Below the pieces are notes generated by a model. The model did no database searches, was not told the DNA's origin, and saw only the letters and a program-made list of their open reading frames with translations. Source: CAYLNH01 sp964384625 (GTDB lineage Bacteria > Verrucomicrobiota > Lentisphaeria > JABSQK01). From it: a stretch of 18,289 nucleotides of DNA. Of this stretch, positions 9,146 through 16,919 are shown piece after piece (the stretch's first letter is position 1; the number at the start of each line of letters is the position of its first letter). The position numbers were made by a program, and so were the translations under genes. The stretch lies in NCBI GenBank assembly GCA_964384625.1, contig CAYLNH010000135.1:1-18289 (forward strand), written 5' to 3'.

Positions 9146-10063
9146 ATGCCCCCAAACACCAGACCCAATTACTTCGATCCGGTCACGCTCAACAAGATCG
9201 ACCGCTTGGAAGTCCGGGCGCGCGCCGTTGTGGAAGGCTTCATCTCCGGGCTGCACCGCAGTCCCTACCATGGCTTCTCCGTCGAGTTCGCCGAGTACCG
9301 GGAGTATGTCCCGGGCGACGACATCAAGCATATCGACTGGAAAGTCTGGGGCCGTTCGGACCGCTTCTTCCTGAAGCAGTATGAAGAAGAGACGAACCTG
9401 CGCAGCACCATGATGCTGGACTGCAGCAAGTCGATGGCCTACGGCGAGGACGGCGCCGGGATGAGCAAATTCGATTACGGCGCCACCCTGATGGCCTGTC
9501 TCTCGCTGCTGCTGCAGCGGCAGCAGGACGCGATCGGCGCGGTCATGTTCGACAGCGACGTGCGCCGGATCGTCCCCCCCCGCGCCAATCCGCGGCAGGC
9601 GCAGCTGATCATCAACGAAGTCGAGCAATGCGAGCCGGACAACCGCAGTGATGTAGACGGCGTGTTCTCGTTGCTGCCGGCCCAGTTAAGTCGGCGCGGC
9701 ATCGTGGTGATCATCTCCGATCTGTTCCTCGACCTCGGCGTCCTGGAAACGATGCTGCAGCAGTTCGGCCACGCCCGTCACGAAGTCGTGCTCTTCCATG
9801 TGCTGCACGAGGACGAATTGACCTTCCCGTTCGACGGCAACACGCAGTTCCGCGGCCTGGAGGTCGATGCCGAACTGCTGGTTGACGCGCCGGCGCTGAA
9901 GAAATCGTTCCTGCAGGCGATGGAGGAGTTCCAGCGCGAAGTCCGCCAGATCTGCGGGCGCTGCCGCTGCGACTATGTCCTGGCCAACACCGGCACGCCG
10001 CTGGACGTCGTGCTGAGTGAGTACCTGACCAAACGCATGGCCGTCCAGCTGGGGAGGCGCTAG
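9146..10063 (+). CDS. DUF58 family protein with VWA-like fold
   Basis: Encodes 305 residues and is soluble, without TM segments or signal peptide. The DUF58 signature is clear: PGDDIKHIDWKVWGR (56-70) followed by FLKQYEEE. A VWA-like region follows, with metal-site motif DCSKS (92-96) and a later strand ending in IISD with SDVDG ahead of it. DUF58 proteins are encoded next to MoxR and are presumed partners of it in the cytoplasm or at the membrane face. The longer two-TM DUF58 forms are not matched here; this is the short soluble type. The GGAGAG (9127-9132) lies 13 nt before ATG 9146, a rather long spacer, but no better in-frame ATG/GTG/TTG occurs nearby. The upstream in-frame ATG at 9035 lies inside moxR. 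The stop TAG is directly followed by the ATG of the next gene. Confidence 0.92.
   Translation: MPPNTRPNYFDPVTLNKIDRLEVRARAVVEGFISGLHRSPYHGFSVEFAEYREYVPGDDIKHIDWKVWGRSDRFFLKQYEEETNLRSTMMLDCSKSMAYGEDGAGMSKFDYGATLMACLSLLLQRQQDAIGAVMFDSDVRRIVPPRANPRQAQLIINEVEQCEPDNRSDVDGVFSLLPAQLSRRGIVVIISDLFLDLGVLETMLQQFGHARHEVVLFHVLHEDELTFPFDGNTQFRGLEVDAELLVDAPALKKSFLQAMEEFQREVRQICGRCRCDYVLANTGTPLDVVLSEYLTKRMAVQLGRR
10051..10057 (+). promoter_or_regulatory. Ribosome-binding site within the DUF58 gene end
   Basis: GGGGAGG lies in the last codons of the DUF58 gene, 6 nt before ATG 10064. The junction TAGATG has no intergenic base, so the two products are probably translationally coupled and made in fixed proportion. 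Confidence 0.7.
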
Positions 10064-12277
10064 ATGTCACCATTCATCTTTCCCATCAACCCCTGGCTCC
10101 TGGCCGGCAGCGCGCTGGTCGGGGTGCCGATCCTGATCCATCTGCTGAACAAACGGCGCTTCCGGATCGTCCGCTGGGCCGCGATGGACCTGTTGCTGAA
10201 GGCCGAGCAGCGCAATCGCCGGCGGCTGCGCCTGGAGGATCTGATCATCCTGCTGCTGCGCTGTCTGGCGGTCATCCTGCTCGCGCTGCTGCTGGCCCGG
10301 ATCGTGTTCGATCCCGCCGGTCTCGGTCTGACCAAAGTCAAGACCGCCCGCGTCGAGCATATCATCCTGCTGGACGACTCCCCGAGCATGGACATCCAGC
10401 AGGGCAACCGCTCCAGCTTCGGCCGGACGGCCGCCGCCCTGGCCGAGTTCGCCCGTACGCTGGCCCGGGAACGCTCGAGCGATACGCTGACCGTGATCCT
10501 GACGTCCAAGCCGCAGCAGCCGCTGCTGAACGGCCAATACCTGACCAGCGACAATGTCGACGGCGTGGCCGCTTCGTTGGAGTCGTTGAAGGCGTCGGCG
10601 CTGCCGGCCCGCTTCGACCGCGCGCTGATCGCCGTCGATGACCTCGTCGCCAAAGACGTCAAGAAATCAAATCGCATCGTTTACATTGTCAGCGATTTCC
10701 GCCAGCACGACTGGCTGCCGGCCGACAAGAAGGACAGTGGCGGCGTCCCCGGACGCTTGACGCAGATCGGCGAGAAGGTGCAGGACGTCATCCTGGTCAA
10801 TGTCGGTCAGGAGGTCGCGCAGAATCTGGCGATCACGAAGGTGCAGCCGCTGGAACGCAATCTGATCGGCGGGCTGGCGTCGCGCTTCGAAGTCACGGTG
10901 ACCAACTACGGCACCCGCGACGTCGACGAAGCCGAGGTCGTCCTCGGCACCGAAGGCGGCACGCCGGTTCGCCGGCAGCTGCAGTCGCTGGCGCCGGGAC
11001 AGACGGAATCGATCATTGTCCCCGTGCAGCTGGGCGCAGAACCGTCGACCGTCGTGGCGGCCGAACTCGCCGGCAACGATCAACTGGCACACGACAACCG
11101 GCGGTTCTTCGCCGGCGATGTGCAGCCGTCGATCAACGTCCTGGTGGTCGACGGCGAGCCGGATCTGGTGGCCTACCGCTCCGAGACGTTTTACTTGAAA
11201 CGCGCCTTGTCGCCGCCGGGCAATCTGCCGTCCGGCGTCAATGTGGAGGTGGTTGACGAACAGCAGTTCGCCAACCGCGGCGTCAAGGACATCCAGGTCC
11301 TGTTCCTCTGCAATGTGTTCCGCTTGAATGAGGAACGTACCAAAGAGCTGGGTGAATGGCTGAAAGAAGGCGGCGGCCTGGTGGTGTTCCCCGGCGACCT
11401 GACCGATCCGGCGTTCTGGAATGAGACCCTGCCGCAAACCGTCGAGGAACTGGGTTTTGTCCGGTTCACCGACGTCGGCGGCGACATCAGCGAGCGCAAC
11501 TGGGAGGAGTTCAAGCTGAGCCAGCAGGAACACCCGGTGGTCCAGGCGTTTGCCGGCGAGCAGAATCCGTTTCTGCGGCAGGTGAAGGTCTATCGGTATT
11601 GGCAGTTGTCGCTCCAGGAGGGAGCCAACGCCTCGGTCATCGCCGAGTTCGGCTCGGGCACGCCGGCGTTCGTCGAGTCGACCGTCGGCCTGGGCCGCGT
11701 TATCATGATGGCCTGTCCGGCGGATGTCGAGTGGAGCATCTGGCCGGCGGACCCGAGCTACCTGGTGACGATGCAGCAGTTGGTTCATTATCTGGCGCGG
11801 TCGCAGAGCGACGCCCGCAATCTGTCGGTCGGTTCGCCGCTGTGGCATGAACTCGACACCAGCGTCTATCGCAGTGAGGCCGAACTGCGCGCACCCGGGA
11901 CGGACTATCCGAATCTCCTGCGGGCCGCCGCCGGCGAGGACAACCCGGACGTGGTCGGCCTGCGCTACAAAGATATTGTGCAGCCCGGCGCCTGGCACCT
12001 GACGCTGACCACGCATGAGGGCGAGAAGATCGGCCTGCATTTTGCCGCCAACATCGATGCGATGGAAAGCCTGCCGGTTGCCCTGTCCGAGCGCGACTAT
12101 GTGCGGCGCCTGGGTGACGACAGCAGCGTACGCTTCGTCAAGGGCCCGGCAATTCCGGGTACGGACGCGGGCGGCTCGCGGATGGAGCTGGCGCGGCTGC
12201 TGGCCTTCCTGGCGCTGGCCGCGCTGTTCGCCGAACAGATTCTGGCGTGGCACTTCCGCCGCCGTCACCAAGCTTAG
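10064..12277 (+). CDS. BatA-like VWA membrane protein 1
   Basis: Encodes 737 residues. The N-terminal part is the BatA-type aerotolerance-regulator region: a hydrophobic segment (about 8-28) followed by a basic stretch (LLNKRRFRIVRWAAMDLLLKA) and a second TM (about 60-81). A VWA domain follows (about 98-250) with the metal-site motif DDSPS (104-108) and IVSD (208-211). No obvious Thr occupies the second metal loop (SALPARFDRAL, 178-188), so metal binding may be weak. Next come a CARDB/Ig-like stretch (about 253-345) and a glutamine-amidotransferase-like Rossmann domain (about 356-450, ending in GGGLVVFPGD) without a recognisable catalytic triad. The last TM is about 710-728, with a short basic tail. 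The bulk of the chain probably lies between TM2 and TM3 on one face of the membrane. It is encoded directly after DUF58 and 18 nt before the second VWA gene. Confidence 0.88.
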   Translation: MSPFIFPINPWLLAGSALVGVPILIHLLNKRRFRIVRWAAMDLLLKAEQRNRRRLRLEDLIILLLRCLAVILLALLLARIVFDPAGLGLTKVKTARVEHIILLDDSPSMDIQQGNRSSFGRTAAALAEFARTLARERSSDTLTVILTSKPQQPLLNGQYLTSDNVDGVAASLESLKASALPARFDRALIAVDDLVAKDVKKSNRIVYIVSDFRQHDWLPADKKDSGGVPGRLTQIGEKVQDVILVNVGQEVAQNLAITKVQPLERNLIGGLASRFEVTVTNYGTRDVDEAEVVLGTEGGTPVRRQLQSLAPGQTESIIVPVQLGAEPSTVVAAELAGNDQLAHDNRRFFAGDVQPSINVLVVDGEPDLVAYRSETFYLKRALSPPGNLPSGVNVEVVDEQQFANRGVKDIQVLFLCNVFRLNEERTKELGEWLKEGGGLVVFPGDLTDPAFWNETLPQTVEELGFVRFTDVGGDISERNWEEFKLSQQEHPVVQAFAGEQNPFLRQVKVYRYWQLSLQEGANASVIAEFGSGTPAFVESTVGLGRVIMMACPADVEWSIWPADPSYLVTMQQLVHYLARSQSDARNLSVGSPLWHELDTSVYRSEAELRAPGTDYPNLLRAAAGEDNPDVVGLRYKDIVQPGAWHLTLTTHEGEKIGLHFAANIDAMESLPVALSERDYVRRLGDDSSVRFVKGPAIPGTDAGGSRMELARLLAFLALAALFAEQILAWHFRRRHQA

Positions 12278-12278
12278 T

Positions 12279-12286
12279 GGAAAGGA
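12279..12286 (+). promoter_or_regulatory. Ribosome-binding site of VWA protein 2
   Basis: GGAAAGGA lies 9 nt before ATG 12296, inside the 18-nt gap, and supports that start. Confidence 0.65.
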
Positions 12287-12295
12287 CTGCCGTTC

Positions 12296-14770
12296 ATGGC
12301 TGAATTGCTCATCAAACTTCTCGGCAAAGACAGTGATGCCCTGCCGGAAGGAGCAGAGACGAGTCTGGTGCTGACCAATGCGCCGACCTCGTGGCAAGTG
12401 TTTCTGCTCCTGGCAGTGATCGCCGGCATGCTGTTTGCCGTTGTCTACCTCTACCGCAAAGAGCAGGGCAATGTCCCGAGCCGCTGGCGGCTCATCCTGG
12501 CGACGGTGCGGTCCCTGGCCGTGCTCTGCCTGCTGCTTATCTTCCTGGGACCCGCGCTGGGCGTCAATATCCGGCAGACCCTCGAGCCGTACGTCATTGT
12601 GCTGGCGGACGACTCGCACTCGATGGCGATGATCGACCGCTATCGCGACGCCCGCGCGCTGAAATCGGTCAGTGCCTTTACCGGGCGCGGCGAAGTCGAT
12701 CTGAAGAGCAAACCGCCGACGCGGATCGAGCTGGTCAACGAGCTGTTCCAGCGTGATGAGGGCGCCTTCGTCAAGTCCATGGCGAAGAAGGGCAAAGTCC
12801 AGGTGATGTCGTTTGCCGATCGTCTGCGCTTGCGCGAAGCCGTCGGCGCCGCCCGGGACCAGCAGTTGCCCGGCAATCAGGAGGTCGAGCGCGGCGGCCC
12901 GATCCCGCCGCTCAGCGGCAAGGGCCCGGCGACGAATATCGGCCGGGCGCTGCGCGAATCGGTGCAGAGCGTGGCCGGCAACAAGATCGCCGCCGTCGTC
13001 CTGATCAGCGATGGTCGCGACACCGGCAATCAGGACGCGCACGGCATTGCCGACGAATTCCGCAAGCGCGGCATCCCGATCTTCACCGTGCCGGTCGGCG
13101 ACCCCTCGGAACCGAAGAACCTGCGGGTCACCGAGATGTGGGCGCCCGAATCGGTGCCGCAACAGGATCCCTTTATCGTGCAGGCCCAACTGCAGTCGCG
13201 CAATCTCGATGCCGGCCGGATTCAGGTCGAGCTGCTGGAACGCCTGAAGGACGATGCCGCCGAGGGTACCGTGGTCGCCCGCAAGGCCGTCACGCTGAGT
13301 CCGGATCAGCGGACCTTCAGCCTGTCCTTCTCGCACAAGCCGACAAAGGCCGGCACCTTCGTCTATACTGTTCGCGCCCCCGTGCTCGAAGAAGAGTTGC
13401 TGTCGACGGACAATGAACGGCAGGCCGTGGTCCGCGTGCTCGATCAGAAGGCCCGCATCCTGCTCATCGCCGGCGCCCCGAGCTGGGACTACCGCATGGT
13501 CCGCAACCTGCTCGTGCGTGATAAAACGGTGGATGTCTCCTGCTGGCTGCAGGCGATGGATACCAACCTGAAACAGGACGGCAACACCAAAATCGACCGG
13601 CTGCCGCGCGACGCCAAGGACCTGTTCGCCTATGACGGCATCATCTTTATGGACCCGAATCCGAATGAATTCGGCGAGGCCTGGGTTGAGATGATCAAGA
13701 AGTTCGCCGGCAAGCACGGCGGCGGCATCTTCTGGCAGGCGGGCCCCAAATTCACCGCGCAGTTCCTGCAGTCGATCCGCGGCGCCGGTATCCGGGAAGT
13801 CGTCCCGGTCCGGATCGCGGAAGGCGCGTCGGCGTATCAGGTCAGCCTGCGGCGGACCTGGACCAAGGAGTGGCCGCTGCGTCTGCGCGGCAGCGGCGTG
13901 GACCATCCGATGCTGATTCTGGACCGCGATCCGAAAATGAACATCAAGCTCTGGGAACGCATGCCGGGCACGTACTGGACCTTCCGCGTCGAAGGTGCGA
14001 AGCCCGGCGCCAAGGTCCTCCTGGAACATACGAACCCGGCGTACAACACGGTTGACGGCGCGATGCCGCTGCTGGTGAGCCACCAATACGGGCCGGGCCG
14101 CGTCCTGTTCCTGGGCTTCGGCGATACCTGGCGCTGGCGCCGGGCCGGCGAAGAACACTTCGACCGCTTCTGGGTGCAGGCCGTTCGCGAGCTGGCGTCC
14201 GGCCGCCATATGCGGGGCCGCAGCCGCGGTCAGATCATGACCGACCGCGATCGCTACGGGCTGGGCGAACGCGTCCAGGTGACCGGCCGCCTGTACGACG
14301 GCAACTATGAGCCGTTGCTCCGCGAGAGTGTCGAAGCCAGGGTGCTGGCAAAGGACAACGAGGAAGAGAAGATCGTCCTGCAGCCGTTGCCCGGGCGCCC
14401 AGGGACCTACGAAGCAACCCTGACTGCGCGTTACCTCGGCACCAACGAGATCGTCCTGCAGATGCCCGCGACCGGCGGGTTCGAGGGCGAAAAGCTTTCC
14501 CGCCGGTTTGCCGTCGAAGTGCCGAATATCGAGGCGGCGGAGCCGCAACTCAACCGGCTGTTCCTCGAACAGGTCGCGGAACAGTCCGGCGGCGCTGTCG
14601 TTCCGCTCGAGGAAGCGGCGAACCTGGCGGACAAAATTCCCAACCGCCGTGAGTCCCTGGTGGTCAAGGCCAAGCCGATTGACCTTTGGGACAACTGGCC
14701 CGTGTTGGTGGCGCTGATTATCCTGCTCGGTTTCGAGTGGGCCATGCGCAAACGATTCCATCTGCTTTGA
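12296..14770 (+). CDS. BatA/BatB-like VWA membrane protein 2 with amidotransferase-like domain
   Basis: Encodes 824 residues. Two TM segments (about 33-52 and 66-90) precede a VWA domain (about 97-270) whose metal-site residues look complete: DDSHS (105-109), Thr213 in GPATNIG, and LISDGRDTG (236-244, Asp239). An Ig/CARDB-like stretch follows (about 273-382), then a glutamine-amidotransferase-like domain (about 386-530, starting ARILLIAGAPSWDYRMVRNLL) and a beta-rich domain (about 620-770). The final TM is about 798-816. As with protein 1, no catalytic Cys-His-Glu triad is evident in the amidotransferase-like part. It shares domain order with the preceding gene but little direct sequence, so the pair probably arose by an old duplication. 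It likely works with MoxR and DUF58. The gap to the next gene is 16 nt. Confidence 0.88.
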   Translation: MAELLIKLLGKDSDALPEGAETSLVLTNAPTSWQVFLLLAVIAGMLFAVVYLYRKEQGNVPSRWRLILATVRSLAVLCLLLIFLGPALGVNIRQTLEPYVIVLADDSHSMAMIDRYRDARALKSVSAFTGRGEVDLKSKPPTRIELVNELFQRDEGAFVKSMAKKGKVQVMSFADRLRLREAVGAARDQQLPGNQEVERGGPIPPLSGKGPATNIGRALRESVQSVAGNKIAAVVLISDGRDTGNQDAHGIADEFRKRGIPIFTVPVGDPSEPKNLRVTEMWAPESVPQQDPFIVQAQLQSRNLDAGRIQVELLERLKDDAAEGTVVARKAVTLSPDQRTFSLSFSHKPTKAGTFVYTVRAPVLEEELLSTDNERQAVVRVLDQKARILLIAGAPSWDYRMVRNLLVRDKTVDVSCWLQAMDTNLKQDGNTKIDRLPRDAKDLFAYDGIIFMDPNPNEFGEAWVEMIKKFAGKHGGGIFWQAGPKFTAQFLQSIRGAGIREVVPVRIAEGASAYQVSLRRTWTKEWPLRLRGSGVDHPMLILDRDPKMNIKLWERMPGTYWTFRVEGAKPGAKVLLEHTNPAYNTVDGAMPLLVSHQYGPGRVLFLGFGDTWRWRRAGEEHFDRFWVQAVRELASGRHMRGRSRGQIMTDRDRYGLGERVQVTGRLYDGNYEPLLRESVEARVLAKDNEEEKIVLQPLPGRPGTYEATLTARYLGTNEIVLQMPATGGFEGEKLSRRFAVEVPNIEAAEPQLNRLFLEQVAEQSGGAVVPLEEAANLADKIPNRRESLVVKAKPIDLWDNWPVLVALIILLGFEWAMRKRFHLL

Positions 14771-14774
14771 GAAA

Positions 14775-14780
14775 CGGAGA
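14775..14780 (+). promoter_or_regulatory. Ribosome-binding site fixing the DUF4175-like start
   Basis: CGGAGA lies 6 nt before ATG 14787. The in-frame TTG at 14784, one codon upstream, would be only 3 nt away, so ATG 14787 is preferred. Confidence 0.65.
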
Positions 14781-14786
14781 CGATTG

Positions 14787-16919
14787 ATGCAGCAAATGAA
14801 AATACCCGAACCGATCCTGCAGCGGCTGGGTCAGATGCGGCGGGCCATGCGCACCTGGCATCTGGTGGCCGGCGTCAGTCGAATCCTGGCGGTGCTCACC
14901 ATCTTCATGATCCTCAGTTTCGGCGTCGACCGGCTGTGGCGCATGGATGTGGTCCAGCGGGTCATCTGTCTCGTCCTCGGTCTCGGCGTCGCGGCCTGGG
15001 TCGCCTGGCGCTACCTGATCCGGCCGATGCTCGTGCGGCTGAACGCGGATGCCCTCGTGCAGAAGGTCGAGGGCGCTCATCCGGGGACGCGCAACAGCAT
15101 TATCAGCGCCGTGCAGTTCGCCAGCATGGAAGCGCTGCCGGACGGTGCCTCGGCCGAGATGATCTACTGCACCATCGATGAAGGCTCGACCGCGGCGCAA
15201 GACCTGAATTTCAGCGGCGTCCTCGACTGGCGCCGGTTCAAGCAGTTCCTGATCGTTGCCGGTGTGGCGCTCTTGATCCCCGTTCTGTTCGGCGTTATCA
15301 CGCCGTCAACCTTCTCGCTCTGGTTCCGGCGCAATATCCTGATGACCCGGGATAAATGGCCCCAGGATACCCACCTGCGCGTCGAAGGGCTGGTTGACGA
15401 TAAAGTGCTGTATGTTCCCGAAGGCGGCAATCTCGAGATCATCGTGACGGTCAAGGGCAAGGCCCCGGATCAGGTTGAACTCCGCTATGAGGACGATTCC
15501 GGAACCAAGTACGACGAACAGATGCCGCACCTGGAAGACGGCACCTATCGCAGCTCCTTCACCGGCGTCACCGAACCGTTCGAGTTCAGTGTAAAAGGCG
15601 GCGACGACGAAATCGGCCCCTTCGATGTGGTCCTGCTGCCCCGCCCGGAAGTCACGGAGATCCAGGCCACCGTCTTGCCCCCGGCGTATGTCGGCAAGAA
15701 AGAGATCCCGCTGGAACAGGGGCTGTCCTCCTTCCCCGTACTGAAAGGCAGCAACCTCCGGATCAACGGCAGGAGCTCCCTGCCGCTGAAGTTCCTGACG
15801 CTGACCAACGGCGGCGTGACGCTGGCTGAACTGGACGGCGGCGGCAAGCAGGATTTCGTTCTCGGTATCCGCTCGAAAGACCTGCGGACCGCGACCTACG
15901 GCCTGCTGCTTACCAGTACCGAGAACGTTCCGGCCCTGCGCGCCACACCGATATCCGTGCGCCTCATTGCCGACCGGCCGCCGAAGGTGAAAGCCAGGCT
16001 CGAAGGCGTCGGCCAGTTGATTCTGCCGCGGGCAAAAGTGCCCATCTCCTGCGAGTTCACCGACGACTACGGTATCGTCAAAGCTCTGATCGACTACCGT
16101 TGTGAGTCCGCGACCGAGGAAAGCCAGAACCGCACCGCCGAGATCAAACTGGACGTTCCCGAACCCGGTCCGGCGACGGAATTCGGCGCGCGTCACGTGC
16201 TGGATGTGGCAGCACTCAACCTGGGGGTCGAGACGACGATTACCATGCGGGCGGCAGCCACAGACGCCAACTCCGTTGATGGTCCCCAGACCGGGCAATC
16301 CGGCAGTTTTACACTGCGTCTGGTGACCGAAGATGAGCTGCGGGCCGACTTGACCCGACGGGAGCAGGAATTGCGCGTGCGCTTCGATCGGATGCTGAAA
16401 CAGCAGCGCGAGTTGATCGATGATACCAAGTTGTTCGCCGTGAAACCGGAGCCCGGGTCCGACGGGGTCCGCCAGGCCCGGCAATTGCGGGCGGAAAAGC
16501 GCCAGCGACGGTTGATTTCCGTGGCCGGACAGTTGATCGACGGGTTCGCGCAGCTGCGCGACGAGGTCCTGAACAACAAGCTGGAAAGCGAACCCTTTCC
16601 TCTGCAGAAGCGGTTTGAATTCCGCGTCCTGCAGCCGCTGGAGACGGTGCGGACGGAGCTGCTGCCCCAGGCCACAGACCTTGTCGGCGCCGCCCGCGAA
16701 CTGCCGCTGGACAAGCAGCTGGCGGTCTGGCCGGAAGTCGAAAAGGCGCAGATGGAAGTGGCTGCTGCACTGCTTGAAATTCGCAAAAACATCGTCGAGT
16801 CCGAGGACGTCCAGAAGGCCATTCGGCTGATGGAAGAAATCCTCGGTGAACAGAAGAAACTGAATCGCGCGACGATCGAGAAGATCACCTCCGCCATCGA
16901 AGGGCTGTTCAATGACTGA
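14787..16919 (+). CDS. DUF4175-like membrane protein with Ig-like and coiled-coil regions
   Basis: Encodes 710 residues. Three TM segments are seen: about 26-46 and 57-76, separated by a short basic loop, and 153-173. The large following region begins with a motif common in DUF4175-type proteins (TRDKWPQDTHLRVEG, 187-201), then beta-rich Ig-like stretches to about residue 500 (e.g. LYVPEGGNLEIIVTVKG, TVLPPAYVGKKEI and FTDDYGIVKALIDYRC). The last 200 residues are charged and helical with heptad-like character (DELRADLTRREQELRVRFD and onward), probably a coiled coil. No enzyme motif is visible. Such proteins commonly sit beside BatA/VWA genes in planctomycete-like genomes. A structural partner of the two VWA proteins in the envelope is inferred. 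DUF4175 membership is a pattern-level call. Its stop overlaps the next gene by 8 nt. Confidence 0.75.
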   Translation: MQQMKIPEPILQRLGQMRRAMRTWHLVAGVSRILAVLTIFMILSFGVDRLWRMDVVQRVICLVLGLGVAAWVAWRYLIRPMLVRLNADALVQKVEGAHPGTRNSIISAVQFASMEALPDGASAEMIYCTIDEGSTAAQDLNFSGVLDWRRFKQFLIVAGVALLIPVLFGVITPSTFSLWFRRNILMTRDKWPQDTHLRVEGLVDDKVLYVPEGGNLEIIVTVKGKAPDQVELRYEDDSGTKYDEQMPHLEDGTYRSSFTGVTEPFEFSVKGGDDEIGPFDVVLLPRPEVTEIQATVLPPAYVGKKEIPLEQGLSSFPVLKGSNLRINGRSSLPLKFLTLTNGGVTLAELDGGGKQDFVLGIRSKDLRTATYGLLLTSTENVPALRATPISVRLIADRPPKVKARLEGVGQLILPRAKVPISCEFTDDYGIVKALIDYRCESATEESQNRTAEIKLDVPEPGPATEFGARHVLDVAALNLGVETTITMRAAATDANSVDGPQTGQSGSFTLRLVTEDELRADLTRREQELRVRFDRMLKQQRELIDDTKLFAVKPEPGSDGVRQARQLRAEKRQRRLISVAGQLIDGFAQLRDEVLNNKLESEPFPLQKRFEFRVLQPLETVRTELLPQATDLVGAARELPLDKQLAVWPEVEKAQMEVAAALLEIRKNIVESEDVQKAIRLMEEILGEQKKLNRATIEKITSAIEGLFND
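16899..16904 (+). promoter_or_regulatory. Ribosome-binding site inside the DUF4175-like gene
   Basis: GAAGGG lies 7 nt before ATG 16912. The start and the upstream stop overlap in ATGACTGA, which indicates translational coupling. A second in-frame ATG at 16966 would give a shorter signal peptide but lacks this support. Confidence 0.6.

Noticed and set aside
10667..14761. A 1,364-codon open frame on the minus strand opposite the two VWA genes
   Set aside because: It crosses two clear plus-strand genes and their junction. Its translation is rich in Arg, His, Gln and Asp with no domain, as expected from the complement of GC-rich codons. The plus-strand genes have full motifs and ribosome-binding sites.
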